DNA of 53,055 bases from a virus: IMG/VR virus record IMGVR_UViG_3300024231_000017, positions 1 through 53,055 of that record; one strand, given 5' to 3'. The position numbers and the translations under genes were made by a program. How positions within the stretch are numbered: position 1 is the first letter of the stretch; each line of letters begins with the position of its first letter. The notes under the pieces are model-generated. The model worked only from the letters and a program-made list of their open reading frames with translations, did not search any database and was not told where the DNA came from. This document shows, in pieces, positions 25,339-30,196 of the stretch.

Positions 25339-25650
25339 TTAGCTTCCTTTTTTCCACTTGGTTGATGATGACTTGGTTTTGGAGGGCGCCCATTTAGTTT
25401 TTGCTGCCCAGTAGGCTGCACTCATCTTGCCCTTGCTTATATTCTTAGCGTGACGGCTCTCAAACGCCTTGCGCTGACCCACCGTCTGGTTGGTCTTAAC
25501 GCCTTGCTGCCCGAATCTAATGGTTTTGACTTTGTCGCCCTCTTTGGCTACGACGACATGTGACTTGGTGGGGTGGCTAGGGGTACGCTTAGGTTTGTTA
25601 TATCCACTGACGCCCGCTTTTTTCAGTCTTGAATCTTTGCTCTCAGCCAT
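25339..25650 (-). CDS. DUF6321-like basic protein
   Basis: A 103-aa protein with the pattern SRLKKAGVSGYNKPKRTPSH, VVVAKEGDKVKTIRFGQQG, and FESRHAKNISKGKMSAAYWA followed by KW. This is a well-known small phage protein family. The start has CAGGA upstream, and its leader contains one copy of the repeated GGTACTCTCATAA element. Function is unproven. Confidence 0.75.
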   Translation of the reverse strand: MAESKDSRLKKAGVSGYNKPKRTPSHPTKSHVVVAKEGDKVKTIRFGQQGVKTNQTVGQRKAFESRHAKNISKGKMSAAYWAAKTKWAPSKTKSSSTKWKKGS

Positions 25651-25691
25651 CTCGCAATATTCCTGTGTATATTTGAATGTATATTTGGGTG

Positions 25692-25710
25692 GGTACTCTC
25701 ATAAGGACCG
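25692..25710 (-). promoter_or_regulatory. repeated GGTACTCTCATAA element, copy 1
   Basis: The 13-mer GGTACTCTCATAA (minus strand TTATGAGAGTACC) followed by GGACCG and a run of seven C. It lies 42 bases upstream of the DUF6321-like gene start. On the minus strand the ATG inside it opens a 19-codon frame (MRVPTQIYIQIY...) that stops on the next start codon, so it could be a leader peptide. A protein-binding or packaging site is an equal possibility. Confidence 0.6.
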
Positions 25711-25765
25711 CCCCCCCTTTTAATTATGTATACAGCTTTTCGCCATATTGGTGATTTTTTGTATA

Positions 25766-25784
25766 GGTACTCTCATAAAGACCC
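25766..25784 (-). promoter_or_regulatory. repeated GGTACTCTCATAA element, copy 2
   Basis: Same 13-mer followed by AGACCC and six C after one A. It lies seven bases after the stop of the 68-aa gene on the minus strand. The internal ATG begins an 18-codon frame (MRVPIQKITNMAK...). The three copies share TTATGAGAGTACC and then CAAA at a fixed distance. Confidence 0.6.
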
Positions 25785-25790
25785 ACCCCC

Positions 25791-25997
25791 CTAATCGACG
25801 AGGGTAAGGTGTACCTCTTCTCCCGCAGAAGCCTCTATAAGCGTGTATACCGCCTCTTCTACTTGGGATGATAAGTAGTACAGCTGATCTCCGAATCGCA
25901 GGGAGGTGACCATTGGGACGATATATGCCTCAAAGGTGAACTCATCCATGTCTAAGTAGTTCAGTGCCGTAACACGATGCATTAATAGTTGTGTCAT
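25791..25997 (-). CDS. 68-aa small protein between TerS and the basic cluster
   Basis: Start MTQLLMHRVTALNYLDMDEF chosen at 25997, where GAGG lies seven bases upstream. A longer reading starts inside copy 3 of the repeated element (26018). The product is acidic with VTSLRFGDQLYYLSSQVEEA and ends VHLTLVD. No family is recognised. It lies directly downstream of terS in the late operon. Confidence 0.55.
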   Translation of the reverse strand: MTQLLMHRVTALNYLDMDEFTFEAYIVPMVTSLRFGDQLYYLSSQVEEAVYTLIEASAGEEVHLTLVD

Positions 25998-26007
25998 TTT
26001 TTGCCTC

Positions 26008-26025
26008 GGTACTCTCATAAGACCC
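26008..26025 (-). promoter_or_regulatory. repeated GGTACTCTCATAA element, copy 3
   Basis: Third copy, followed by GACCCGTGGGGGGTC, which can fold as a short GACCC/GGGTC hairpin. It precedes the 68-aa gene and, unlike the other copies, its internal ATG is in frame with that gene (MRVPRQKMTQ...). The location between terS and its downstream genes would also suit a packaging-recognition site. Confidence 0.6.
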
Positions 26026-26197
26026 GTGGGGGGTCAAAATATGCCTATAGGGTCTAATATCACCCACATGGAACCACACACGCGGACGACGCCACCGCCA
26101 GACAACTACCCCCCCCCCTACCTAGCCTATACAGCCCTCAAACCCTCTATATATAGGCATTTTAAGGGGTCAATTGCTCCATGAGCAGATGGTCCAG
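26026..26197. promoter_or_regulatory. non-coding spacer with homopolymer and inverted repeats
   Basis: No gene is seen. It holds a run of ten C (26109-26118), and ATATAGGCATTTTAAGGGGTC facing GGTCAAAATATGCCTATAGG as a loose inverted repeat. It follows terS on the minus strand and precedes repeat copy 3. The C/G-rich and AT-rich blocks with inverted repeats are of the kind seen at cos/pac or regulatory sites; the actual role is not determined. Confidence 0.4.
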
Positions 26198-26638
26198 CTA
26201 GTGTAAGTCATTGATATCGCTGGGGTTTACAGCCAATAATTCTTCAATCTCTGGCTCTTCAAGGTCTAAGTCAGCCAAAAAAGCCCCGTTAAACTGCACA
26301 ATCTCCTGCTTCTCTGGGGCAACCCAGCCCTCAGCTTTAAACAATGTCTCGATGGCTCGTAAGCGGTCAGAATCTTTGTCTGCCAGCTTTCCCAATTGCT
26401 CCAGCTGCTCGATCCACTCAGCCCTTCTATCCTCTGATTCCTTGCTCATATTCGCTCTAATAGCCTCTATTTGTGCCTTTACACCAACATTCACTAACAA
26501 ACGCGGTCCCTGTACATTCGGGTGCGTATATCCTGCTAGCTCTGCTGCCCTTGTCGCGTTACCTGTTTCGGTGTAGTACTCGACGAACTTTTGCTGTCTT
26601 AGATTGAGCTTCTTTGCTGTCTCTCTCTCTATGTGCAT
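26198..26638 (-). CDS. terS: terminase small subunit
   Basis: About 146 aa, start MHIERETAKKLNLRQQKFVE (26638), with AAGG nine bases upstream; the ATG nine bases earlier has its SD too close. Residues 10-50 form the N-terminal DNA-binding helix-turn-helix of the terminase small subunit: NLRQQKFVEYYTETGNATRA then AELAGYTHPNVQGPRLL. A coiled coil (EWIEQLEQLGKLADKD) and an acidic C-terminus follow, suited to oligomerisation and TerL contact. It is separated from terL by about 2.4 kb of small genes. Confidence 0.85.
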   Translation of the reverse strand: MHIERETAKKLNLRQQKFVEYYTETGNATRAAELAGYTHPNVQGPRLLVNVGVKAQIEAIRANMSKESEDRRAEWIEQLEQLGKLADKDSDRLRAIETLFKAEGWVAPEKQEIVQFNGAFLADLDLEEPEIEELLAVNPSDINDLH

Positions 26639-26696
26639 TTGATACATCCCTTATAGGAGAAGTCGGAATTGGGGTGAGGTTTGGTTTTTCCCCGCC

Positions 26697-26999
26697 TCAT
26701 AAAAATTTGGCGATTGCCGTGATACATGCTGCAAAGATGATCCACGCTGCACGCTCTGCAACCATGCCCTTACCGGCTGTCTTGGCTATGTTGGTCTCTA
26801 CCTGCCGGATATCGCCCTCAAGCTGGTTGAGGCGCCCCTCATGCCTATCTAGTCGTTTATGACTGCTTACCAGCCGCTCATCTATTCGAGCCAGCACCGC
26901 CATGGTGTCGGTTAACTGATCCAGCTTCTGCTCGATTCGATCAAATCTCTTTTCAATATCCAATTGCATACCGCCGCGCCAGTGTCTGAGAGGATTCAT
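26697..26999 (-). CDS. coiled-coil protein with C-terminal membrane segment
   Basis: Up to 100 aa; the start could be 26999 or the internal ATG at 26969 (MQLDIEKRFDRIEQKLDQLT). A long charged coiled coil (residues 15-75, with MAVLARIDERLVSSHKRLDR) is followed by a C-terminal hydrophobic helix (WIIFAACITAIAKFL). This tail-anchored design is common in phages, often near lysis or packaging genes (recalled, not searched). As the first gene after the leftward promoter it may be a spanin- or holin-regulator-like protein; this is not proven. Confidence 0.6.
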   Translation of the reverse strand: MNPLRHWRGGMQLDIEKRFDRIEQKLDQLTDTMAVLARIDERLVSSHKRLDRHEGRLNQLEGDIRQVETNIAKTAGKGMVAERAAWIIFAACITAIAKFL

Positions 27000-27019
27000 C
27001 CTCGTTTATATGTGCTCAA

Positions 27020-27047
27020 ATTATACCTCAATATGCAAATAAATGAA
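27020..27047 (-). promoter_or_regulatory. sigma70-like promoter toward packaging genes
   Basis: Minus-strand TTCATT, 16 bases, TATAAT. The -10 box is perfect and the -35 moderate. It would start transcription about 10-15 bases before the ORF at 26999. It is back to back with the stronger rightward promoter. Confidence 0.55.
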
Positions 27048-27066
27048 TTATTTTCGTCTAAGGGTG

Positions 27067-27095
27067 TTGACAATGGATTTCCTTGAGATTACAGT
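27067..27095 (+). promoter_or_regulatory. early rightward sigma70 promoter
   Basis: TTGACA (27067-27072), 17-base spacer, TACAGT (27090-27095). The -35 is consensus. It lies at the head of the rightward early operon and would give a 5' leader of about 225 nt before the first ATG at 27326. Confidence 0.75.
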
Positions 27096-27101
27096 GCGAA
27101 C

Positions 27102-27252
27102 CAAGTCAAGGCAATTTGCCATGACGGATACGGGGTCTCCGTGATCGACCCGCCAGCCAGCAAAGGATTTCTGGTTGCCCTCCCCCAGCGGGTTCAAGGT
27201 CTGGGGTTATCGAGAGTGAAAGCCATTGGCGAGTAGCAAGACGGTAAGAGGA
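27102..27252 (+). ncRNA. structured early 5' leader upstream of ribozyme 1
   Basis: No ORF is seen. Several short hairpins can form, including ACGG-GGTCT-CCGT and CCCCAG ... CTGGGG around GGGTTCAAGG. Near the end AAAGCCATTGGCGAGTAGC resembles a degenerate form of the stem-loops at 27745 and 28308. Cleavage by ribozyme 1 at 27259 would release this about 158-nt RNA from the mRNA. It could be a free small RNA or simply a leader. Confidence 0.4.
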
Positions 27253-27306
27253 AAGTGTCTGCATCTACCTGATGCACTGATGAGGGCAAGCAAGCCCGAA
27301 ACACTT
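27253..27306 (+). ncRNA. hammerhead ribozyme 1 (type III)
   Basis: All hammerhead parts are present. Stem III is AAGUGU (27253-27258) with ACACUU (27301-27306). The cleavage base is C27259 after GU. Stem I is the hairpin UGCAUC-UACCU-GAUGCA (27260-27276). The core is CUGAUGA (27277-27283). Stem II is GGGC-AAGCAA-GCCC (27284-27297), followed by GAA and A15.1. The open ends lie in stem III, so it is type III. The SD hairpin of the first early gene follows two bases later. Cleavage would detach the upstream leader. Confidence 0.93.
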
Positions 27307-27308
27307 AA

Positions 27309-27320
27309 GCCTGAGGAGGC
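27309..27320 (+). promoter_or_regulatory. SD hairpin 1 (GCCT-GAGG-AGGC)
   Basis: A 4-bp stem presents GAGG in the loop, five bases before the ATG at 27326. The same element precedes six early genes. Confidence 0.8.
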
Positions 27321-27325
27321 ACATC

Positions 27326-27733
27326 ATGACTACATTTCACCAGCAAAACATACACCCCGTTCTGTCTTTAACGTGGGATCTGTTAGCAGAGCCAGCCATC
27401 AGCCCAAACCGCAAAGCGCGATTGCGGCAGGATGCGCGGAAGTATCAGTTTAGAGACAGACTAGCCTGTCGTGCAGAACTTAAGCAGGACATTGACTACT
27501 GCAAAACCAGTGATGGCTTTGTCTATGTCGAGAACTTCTCGAGGGACTGCGATAACTTCGAGCGCAACTGGATCAGTAAGGTACCTGCTCATATCACAGC
27601 GCTGGAGTTGCACGAGAATCGCTTGCATGACGGCGCCGAGGGTCTCACCTTCTGCAACCTGCTCGATCAGGAAGCAGTAGATTCCTTCCAGTCTATGGCT
27701 CGAGACCGCAATGCCGAGCGCTACGGATACTGA
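27326..27733 (+). CDS. early protein of unknown function, first gene of the operon
   Basis: A 135-aa protein, start ATG 27326 after the GAGGAGG ribosome-binding hairpin. The N-terminal part is basic (SPNRKARLRQDARKYQFRDR) and the C-terminal part acidic (ITALELHENRLHDGAEGLTF). No domain is recognised. First position behind the early promoter and a self-cleaving leader suggests immediate expression on infection, typical of host-takeover proteins. Function unknown. Confidence 0.65.
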   Translation: MTTFHQQNIHPVLSLTWDLLAEPAISPNRKARLRQDARKYQFRDRLACRAELKQDIDYCKTSDGFVYVENFSRDCDNFERNWISKVPAHITALELHENRLHDGAEGLTFCNLLDQEAVDSFQSMARDRNAERYGY

Positions 27734-27784
27734 GTAAGCACATCGAAGCCATTCACCGAGTGGCTTCTATTGTATTTATTCAAC
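27729..27784 (+). terminator. terminator-like repeat A
   Basis: The stop codon of the 135-aa gene lies in this block. GAAGCCATTC-ACC-GAGTGGCTTC (27745-27767) forms a 10-bp hairpin followed by the U-rich TATTGTATTTATT. The block is repeated at 28292-28347 with compensatory changes in the stem. It may be a leaky terminator, an RNA end or an RNase III site. Confidence 0.65.
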
Positions 27785-27787
27785 CCA

Positions 27788-27799
27788 GCCTGAGGAGGC
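27788..27799 (+). promoter_or_regulatory. SD hairpin 2 (GCCT-GAGG-AGGC)
   Basis: Same SD hairpin as at 27309, five bases before the ATG at 27805. Confidence 0.8.
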
Positions 27800-27804
27800 A
27801 AATC

Positions 27805-27981
27805 ATGACTATTCAAGTCCTAGTAAAAAACCAATACGGAAACCAAGTGATCTACCCAGCATGTGAGATAGGCGAGACCTTCGCCGCTATTGCCGGAACC
27901 AAGACCCTGACCGATGAGACCCGCGCCCTAATGAAGCGACTCGGCTATCAGTTCGAAGCCAAGGTGGAGGTGCAGCTATGA
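27805..27981 (+). CDS. 58-aa early protein
   Basis: Start MTIQVLVKNQYGNQVIYPAC, set by the SD hairpin. The product seems a small alpha/beta protein (AAIAGTKTLTDETRALMKRL then a final strand FEAKVEVQL). Short proteins of this shape ('vkNqyGn...yPac..a..Fa.iagtktLt') are known from plasmids and phages, often beside ardC genes (recalled, not searched). It is coupled to the next gene by ATGA. Confidence 0.65.
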   Translation: MTIQVLVKNQYGNQVIYPACEIGETFAAIAGTKTLTDETRALMKRLGYQFEAKVEVQL

Positions 27982-28091
27982 GCCGCAATGAAAAGATAGT
28001 CCTCACCATAGCTGTCTGTCTGGGTGTCCTACCCATGACCTTCGTAATGTCAATGATGATCATCTCGCTCAAAACTGGAGTGCCATTATGA
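27978..28091 (+). CDS. 37-aa single-span membrane protein
   Basis: The ATG overlaps the upstream stop (ATGA) and the TGA overlaps the next start. The product MSRNEKIVLTIAVCLGVLPM then TFVMSMMIISL is one hydrophobic helix with a basic N-terminus. Coupling on both sides supports a real gene. It is likely an inner-membrane early protein; function unknown. Confidence 0.65.
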   Translation: MSRNEKIVLTIAVCLGVLPMTFVMSMMIISLKTGVPL

Positions 28092-28300
28092 GATTAGAAA
28101 TACTGCAAGAAATCCAAGAGTACAGCCAATGGCTGTTTGATGACTGGGAAGAGGGCTGCGGTATCAGTAGTTCTGACTTCCACACCCCGATTAGAAGCGT
28201 CTTGTTAGACCACGGGATTAAGTGGGATGACATAGGCGAGACGTGGCAGGAGTTCTGCCGCACAGCAGTCAGCAACGGCATAGCAGACGCAACTGAGTAA
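28088..28300 (+). CDS. 70-aa acidic early protein
   Basis: The product starts MRLEILQEIQEYSQWLFDDW and is acidic throughout (GIKWDDIGETWQEFCRTAVS). It may be a DNA mimic or a small inhibitor of a host factor, but no motif shows this. It is coupled by ATGA to the membrane peptide and ends inside terminator-like repeat B. Confidence 0.6.
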   Translation: MRLEILQEIQEYSQWLFDDWEEGCGISSSDFHTPIRSVLLDHGIKWDDIGETWQEFCRTAVSNGIADATE

Positions 28301-28347
28301 GCACATCAAAGCCATTCACTGAGTGGCTTTTATTGTATTTATTCCAA
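28292..28347 (+). terminator. terminator-like repeat B
   Basis: Nearly identical to 27729-27784. AAAGCCATTC-ACT-GAGTGGCTTT (28308-28330) forms the same 10-bp stem, with the end pair changed from G-C to A-U, so pairing is kept. TATTGTATTTATTC follows. The upstream gene's TAA lies in the shared block. Confidence 0.65.
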
Positions 28348-28348
28348 C

Positions 28349-28360
28349 GCCTGAGGAGGC
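28349..28360 (+). promoter_or_regulatory. SD hairpin 3 (GCCT-GAGG-AGGC)
   Basis: Same SD hairpin, seven bases before the ardC-like ATG at 28368. Confidence 0.8.
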
Positions 28361-28367
28361 ACGCATT

Positions 28368-29243
28368 ATGAAGACAGATATTAAAGAAACAATTACCGCT
28401 GAAATTATCACCATGATCGAGAGCGCACAGGCATCCGGTGCAGACTGGACAATGCCCTTCAAGTCACTTGGCGGCAAGCCTACCAATGCCAACACGGGCG
28501 TAGCCTATACCAGACTAAATGCGCTATGGCTTGGGCTGCAAGGCTACCGCACTGTGGCTACTTACAGACAGTGGGAGGATATCGGCTACCAAGTCCAGAA
28601 AGGCTCAAAGGGTGTGGCTATCAGTGCCCCAATGACCGTGAAGGACAAAAAGACCGGCGACTCCAAGATGATCGGATTTCGCACCGTCAAGGTATTTCCT
28701 GCCAGTATGGTGCTCCACGCTGAGACCGGCGAGCCTTGGGTAGAGCCTGAGACCGAAGCGGTGGATCTCACTGAGCGGCTAGAACTGGCTGACCAGTACG
28801 TTAACAATCTAGGCTTTGATATTCGCCACTCTGGCGAGGGCAGGGCTTACTACTCACCCGCTGGTGACTTCATCCACATGCCAGAACGTGCGGCATTCAG
28901 CGCTACCAAGACATCCACAGCGACTGAGAATTACTACTCCACACTGCTGCACGAATCGGCTCACTGTACCGGTCACAAATCGCGCCTAGATCGCTTAGAC
29001 CTTAAGAACAAAAAGGGCTACGCCTTCGAGGAGTTGGTGGCTGAGTTGTCTGCCGCGTTCCTATGTAATCAGCTGGATGTGTCAGGCGCTCCTCGTGATG
29101 ATCACGCTCAGTACTTAGCGTCTTGGCTTGATGCTCTAGGTGGTGACAGTGACTACATCTTTAAGGCGGCTAGCGAAGCGCAGAAAGTGGTTGACTGGAT
29201 GGATGCAATGCAAGTTGCCCTTCCCTTAGAGGAGGCGGCATAG
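28368..29243 (+). CDS. ardC: ArdC-like antirestriction protein
   Basis: About 291 aa, start chosen after the SD hairpin. The N-terminal 120 residues match the ArdC ssDNA-binding domain (DWTMPFKSLGGKPTNANTGV, YTRLNALWL, GSKGVAISAP). The C-terminal half is a zincin-like metallopeptidase with HESAH (195-199) and a downstream EELVAE (221-226) likely to supply the third ligand. ArdC proteins protect incoming DNA from restriction, so early expression fits. The conserved HExxH suggests the protease-like fold is intact. Confidence 0.9.
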   Translation: MKTDIKETITAEIITMIESAQASGADWTMPFKSLGGKPTNANTGVAYTRLNALWLGLQGYRTVATYRQWEDIGYQVQKGSKGVAISAPMTVKDKKTGDSKMIGFRTVKVFPASMVLHAETGEPWVEPETEAVDLTERLELADQYVNNLGFDIRHSGEGRAYYSPAGDFIHMPERAAFSATKTSTATENYYSTLLHESAHCTGHKSRLDRLDLKNKKGYAFEELVAELSAAFLCNQLDVSGAPRDDHAQYLASWLDALGGDSDYIFKAASEAQKVVDWMDAMQVALPLEEAA

Positions 29244-29244
29244 G

Positions 29245-29278
29245 GGTGCGGGGATTTATTTCCCCCGCCCAAATTTTT
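29245..29278 (+). terminator. intrinsic terminator after ardC
   Basis: GCGGGG (29248-29253) pairs with CCCCGC (29263-29268) and is followed by CCAAATTTTT. Its last U is the first base of ribozyme 2, so readthrough would be followed at once by self-cleavage. Confidence 0.75.
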
Positions 29279-29335
29279 CTAGCTGATGAGCAGCTGAGTG
29301 GTTCTCAGTCGAAACGCCCAGCGGGGCGTCCTAGA
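29278..29335 (+). ncRNA. hammerhead ribozyme 2 (type I)
   Basis: Stem I is UCUAG (29278-29282) with CUAGA (29331-29335). The core is CUGAUGA (29283-29289). Stem II has a G-C closing pair, a CA bulge and GCUGAG/CUCAGU (29293-29298/29304-29309) with loop UGGUU. Then come GAA and stem III ACGCCC-AGCG-GGGCGU (29314-29329), with cleavage base C29330. Open ends in stem I make it type I. Cleavage would leave a 28-nt leader carrying only the SD hairpin before the ATG at 29359. Confidence 0.95.
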
Positions 29336-29343
29336 TAACCAAT

Positions 29344-29354
29344 GCCGAGGAGGC
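29344..29354 (+). promoter_or_regulatory. SD hairpin 4 (GCC-GAGGA-GGC)
   Basis: A shortened form of the SD hairpin, four bases before the ATG at 29359. Confidence 0.8.
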
Positions 29355-29358
29355 AACC

Positions 29359-29586
29359 ATGTACTACATCCAGCAAGAGGGATCACCCTTCGCTTACCAA
29401 GCAAAAACATTAACCGAATATGCATCGCGTTTGACCGGCGGGGATACCGGAGAATATAGGGTATACAAAAGCAAGAGCGCATATCACGAGGGCTTCGACT
29501 TTACCGCCTATGATCATATAGACGGCAAGCTAAAAAAATCTAAAGCCCAGCCAGTGGCTGTATTAAATCGCTGGCTTTCTAGCTGA
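29359..29586 (+). CDS. 75-aa early protein
   Basis: The product begins MYYIQQEGSPFAYQAKTLTE and contains GEYRVYKSKSAYHEGFDFTA. It is basic at the C-terminus. No family is recognised. Its TGA (29584-29586) lies inside the catalytic CUGAUGA of ribozyme 3, so a terminating ribosome would cover the ribozyme core. It stands alone between two ribozymes. Confidence 0.65.
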   Translation: MYYIQQEGSPFAYQAKTLTEYASRLTGGDTGEYRVYKSKSAYHEGFDFTAYDHIDGKLKKSKAQPVAVLNRWLSS

Positions 29587-29633
29587 TGAGCAACTGAGTG
29601 GTACTCAGTCGAAACGCCGTGAGGCGTCCTAGA
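29578..29633 (+). ncRNA. hammerhead ribozyme 3 (type I)
   Basis: Stem I is UCUAG (29578-29582) with CUAGA (29629-29633). The core is CUGAUGA (29583-29589). Stem II has ACUGAG/CUCAGU with loop UGGUA. Then come GAA and stem III ACGCC-GUGA-GGCGU (29614-29627), with cleavage base C29628. Compared with ribozyme 2, one stem II pair changes from G-U to A-U and stem III is one pair shorter with a GNRA loop. That supports conserved structure. It overlaps the end of the 75-aa gene. Confidence 0.95.
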
Positions 29634-29643
29634 TAACCAAACT

Positions 29644-29654
29644 GCCGAGGAGGC
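29644..29654 (+). promoter_or_regulatory. SD hairpin 5 (GCC-GAGGA-GGC)
   Basis: Six bases before the ATG at 29661, 15 bases downstream of the cleavage site of ribozyme 3. Confidence 0.8.
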
Positions 29655-29660
29655 AATCAA

Positions 29661-29939
29661 ATGGAAATCAAGCGAAAAATAGTAGCTCGCGCCGCACAGC
29701 GCATTATTGGTCTGCTCACTTTTGATGAGCTAACCGCAATCTACAAAGCCGAACAAAATGCAACACACGCGTGTGCTCAGCTCGGAATGAGCGCCCAGAT
29801 AGCCACCCAAGATACAGCGCGAACAGTGGCGCGAGAAATTATGGAGGGGCTTTCTGATTATCAGATCGACCAGATGGGGCACGAACTAAAACTGTCGGCG
29901 CGAGACCTGACTAAATACACGGCGGAGGTGGCAGCATGA
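29661..29939 (+). CDS. 92-aa early protein
   Basis: The product starts MEIKRKIVARAAQRIIGLLT, then FDELTAIYKAEQNATHACAQ and LSDYQIDQMGHELKLSARDL. It appears all-helical, with a basic N-terminus and an acidic middle. No motif is recognised. The next gene is coupled by ATGA, and both lie downstream of ribozyme 3 and would share one processed mRNA. Confidence 0.65.
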   Translation: MEIKRKIVARAAQRIIGLLTFDELTAIYKAEQNATHACAQLGMSAQIATQDTARTVAREIMEGLSDYQIDQMGHELKLSARDLTKYTAEVAA

Positions 29940-30196
29940 TCACCTTTAGAATGGTAGTAAAAGAATCATTTTACACCGAGTACGCAGTAGAGGCTGAATC
30001 TGAAGTAAAAGCGCGACTCCTTGTCCGGAAGGGTCACGGGAGAGTCGTTAATGACGGCTACACTGACTGGGACATCATAGCAATAGAGCAAGACAATCCG
30101 CCTCCCCCATTTTTGCCTGTAGACCCAGACGACATCGCCGAGATTCAGGCAGCAATGCAGGAAAATGCTGACGACAGAATGACGATGCCCCACTAA
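29936..30196 (+). CDS. 86-aa early protein
   Basis: Start MITFRMVVKESFYTEYAVEA, coupled to the previous stop (ATGA). The first 60 residues look like a small ferredoxin-like fold (SEVKARLLVRKGHGRVVNDG, DWDIIAIEQDN), the rest is a Pro-rich hinge and acidic helix. The stop TAA is immediately before stem I of ribozyme 4. Function unknown. Confidence 0.65.
   Translation: MITFRMVVKESFYTEYAVEAESEVKARLLVRKGHGRVVNDGYTDWDIIAIEQDNPPPPFLPVDPDDIAEIQAAMQENADDRMTMPH

Noticed and set aside
26050-26080. T7-type promoter (CTATAGGG) near terS
   Set aside because: Only the last few bases match, no phage RNA polymerase gene is visible, and the direction does not suit a gene.
27160-27230. tRNA-like leader (GGGTTCAAGG resembles a T-loop)
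   Set aside because: No acceptor stem, anticodon arm or CCA end can be drawn; only a 6-bp CCCCAG/CTGGGG hairpin is supported.
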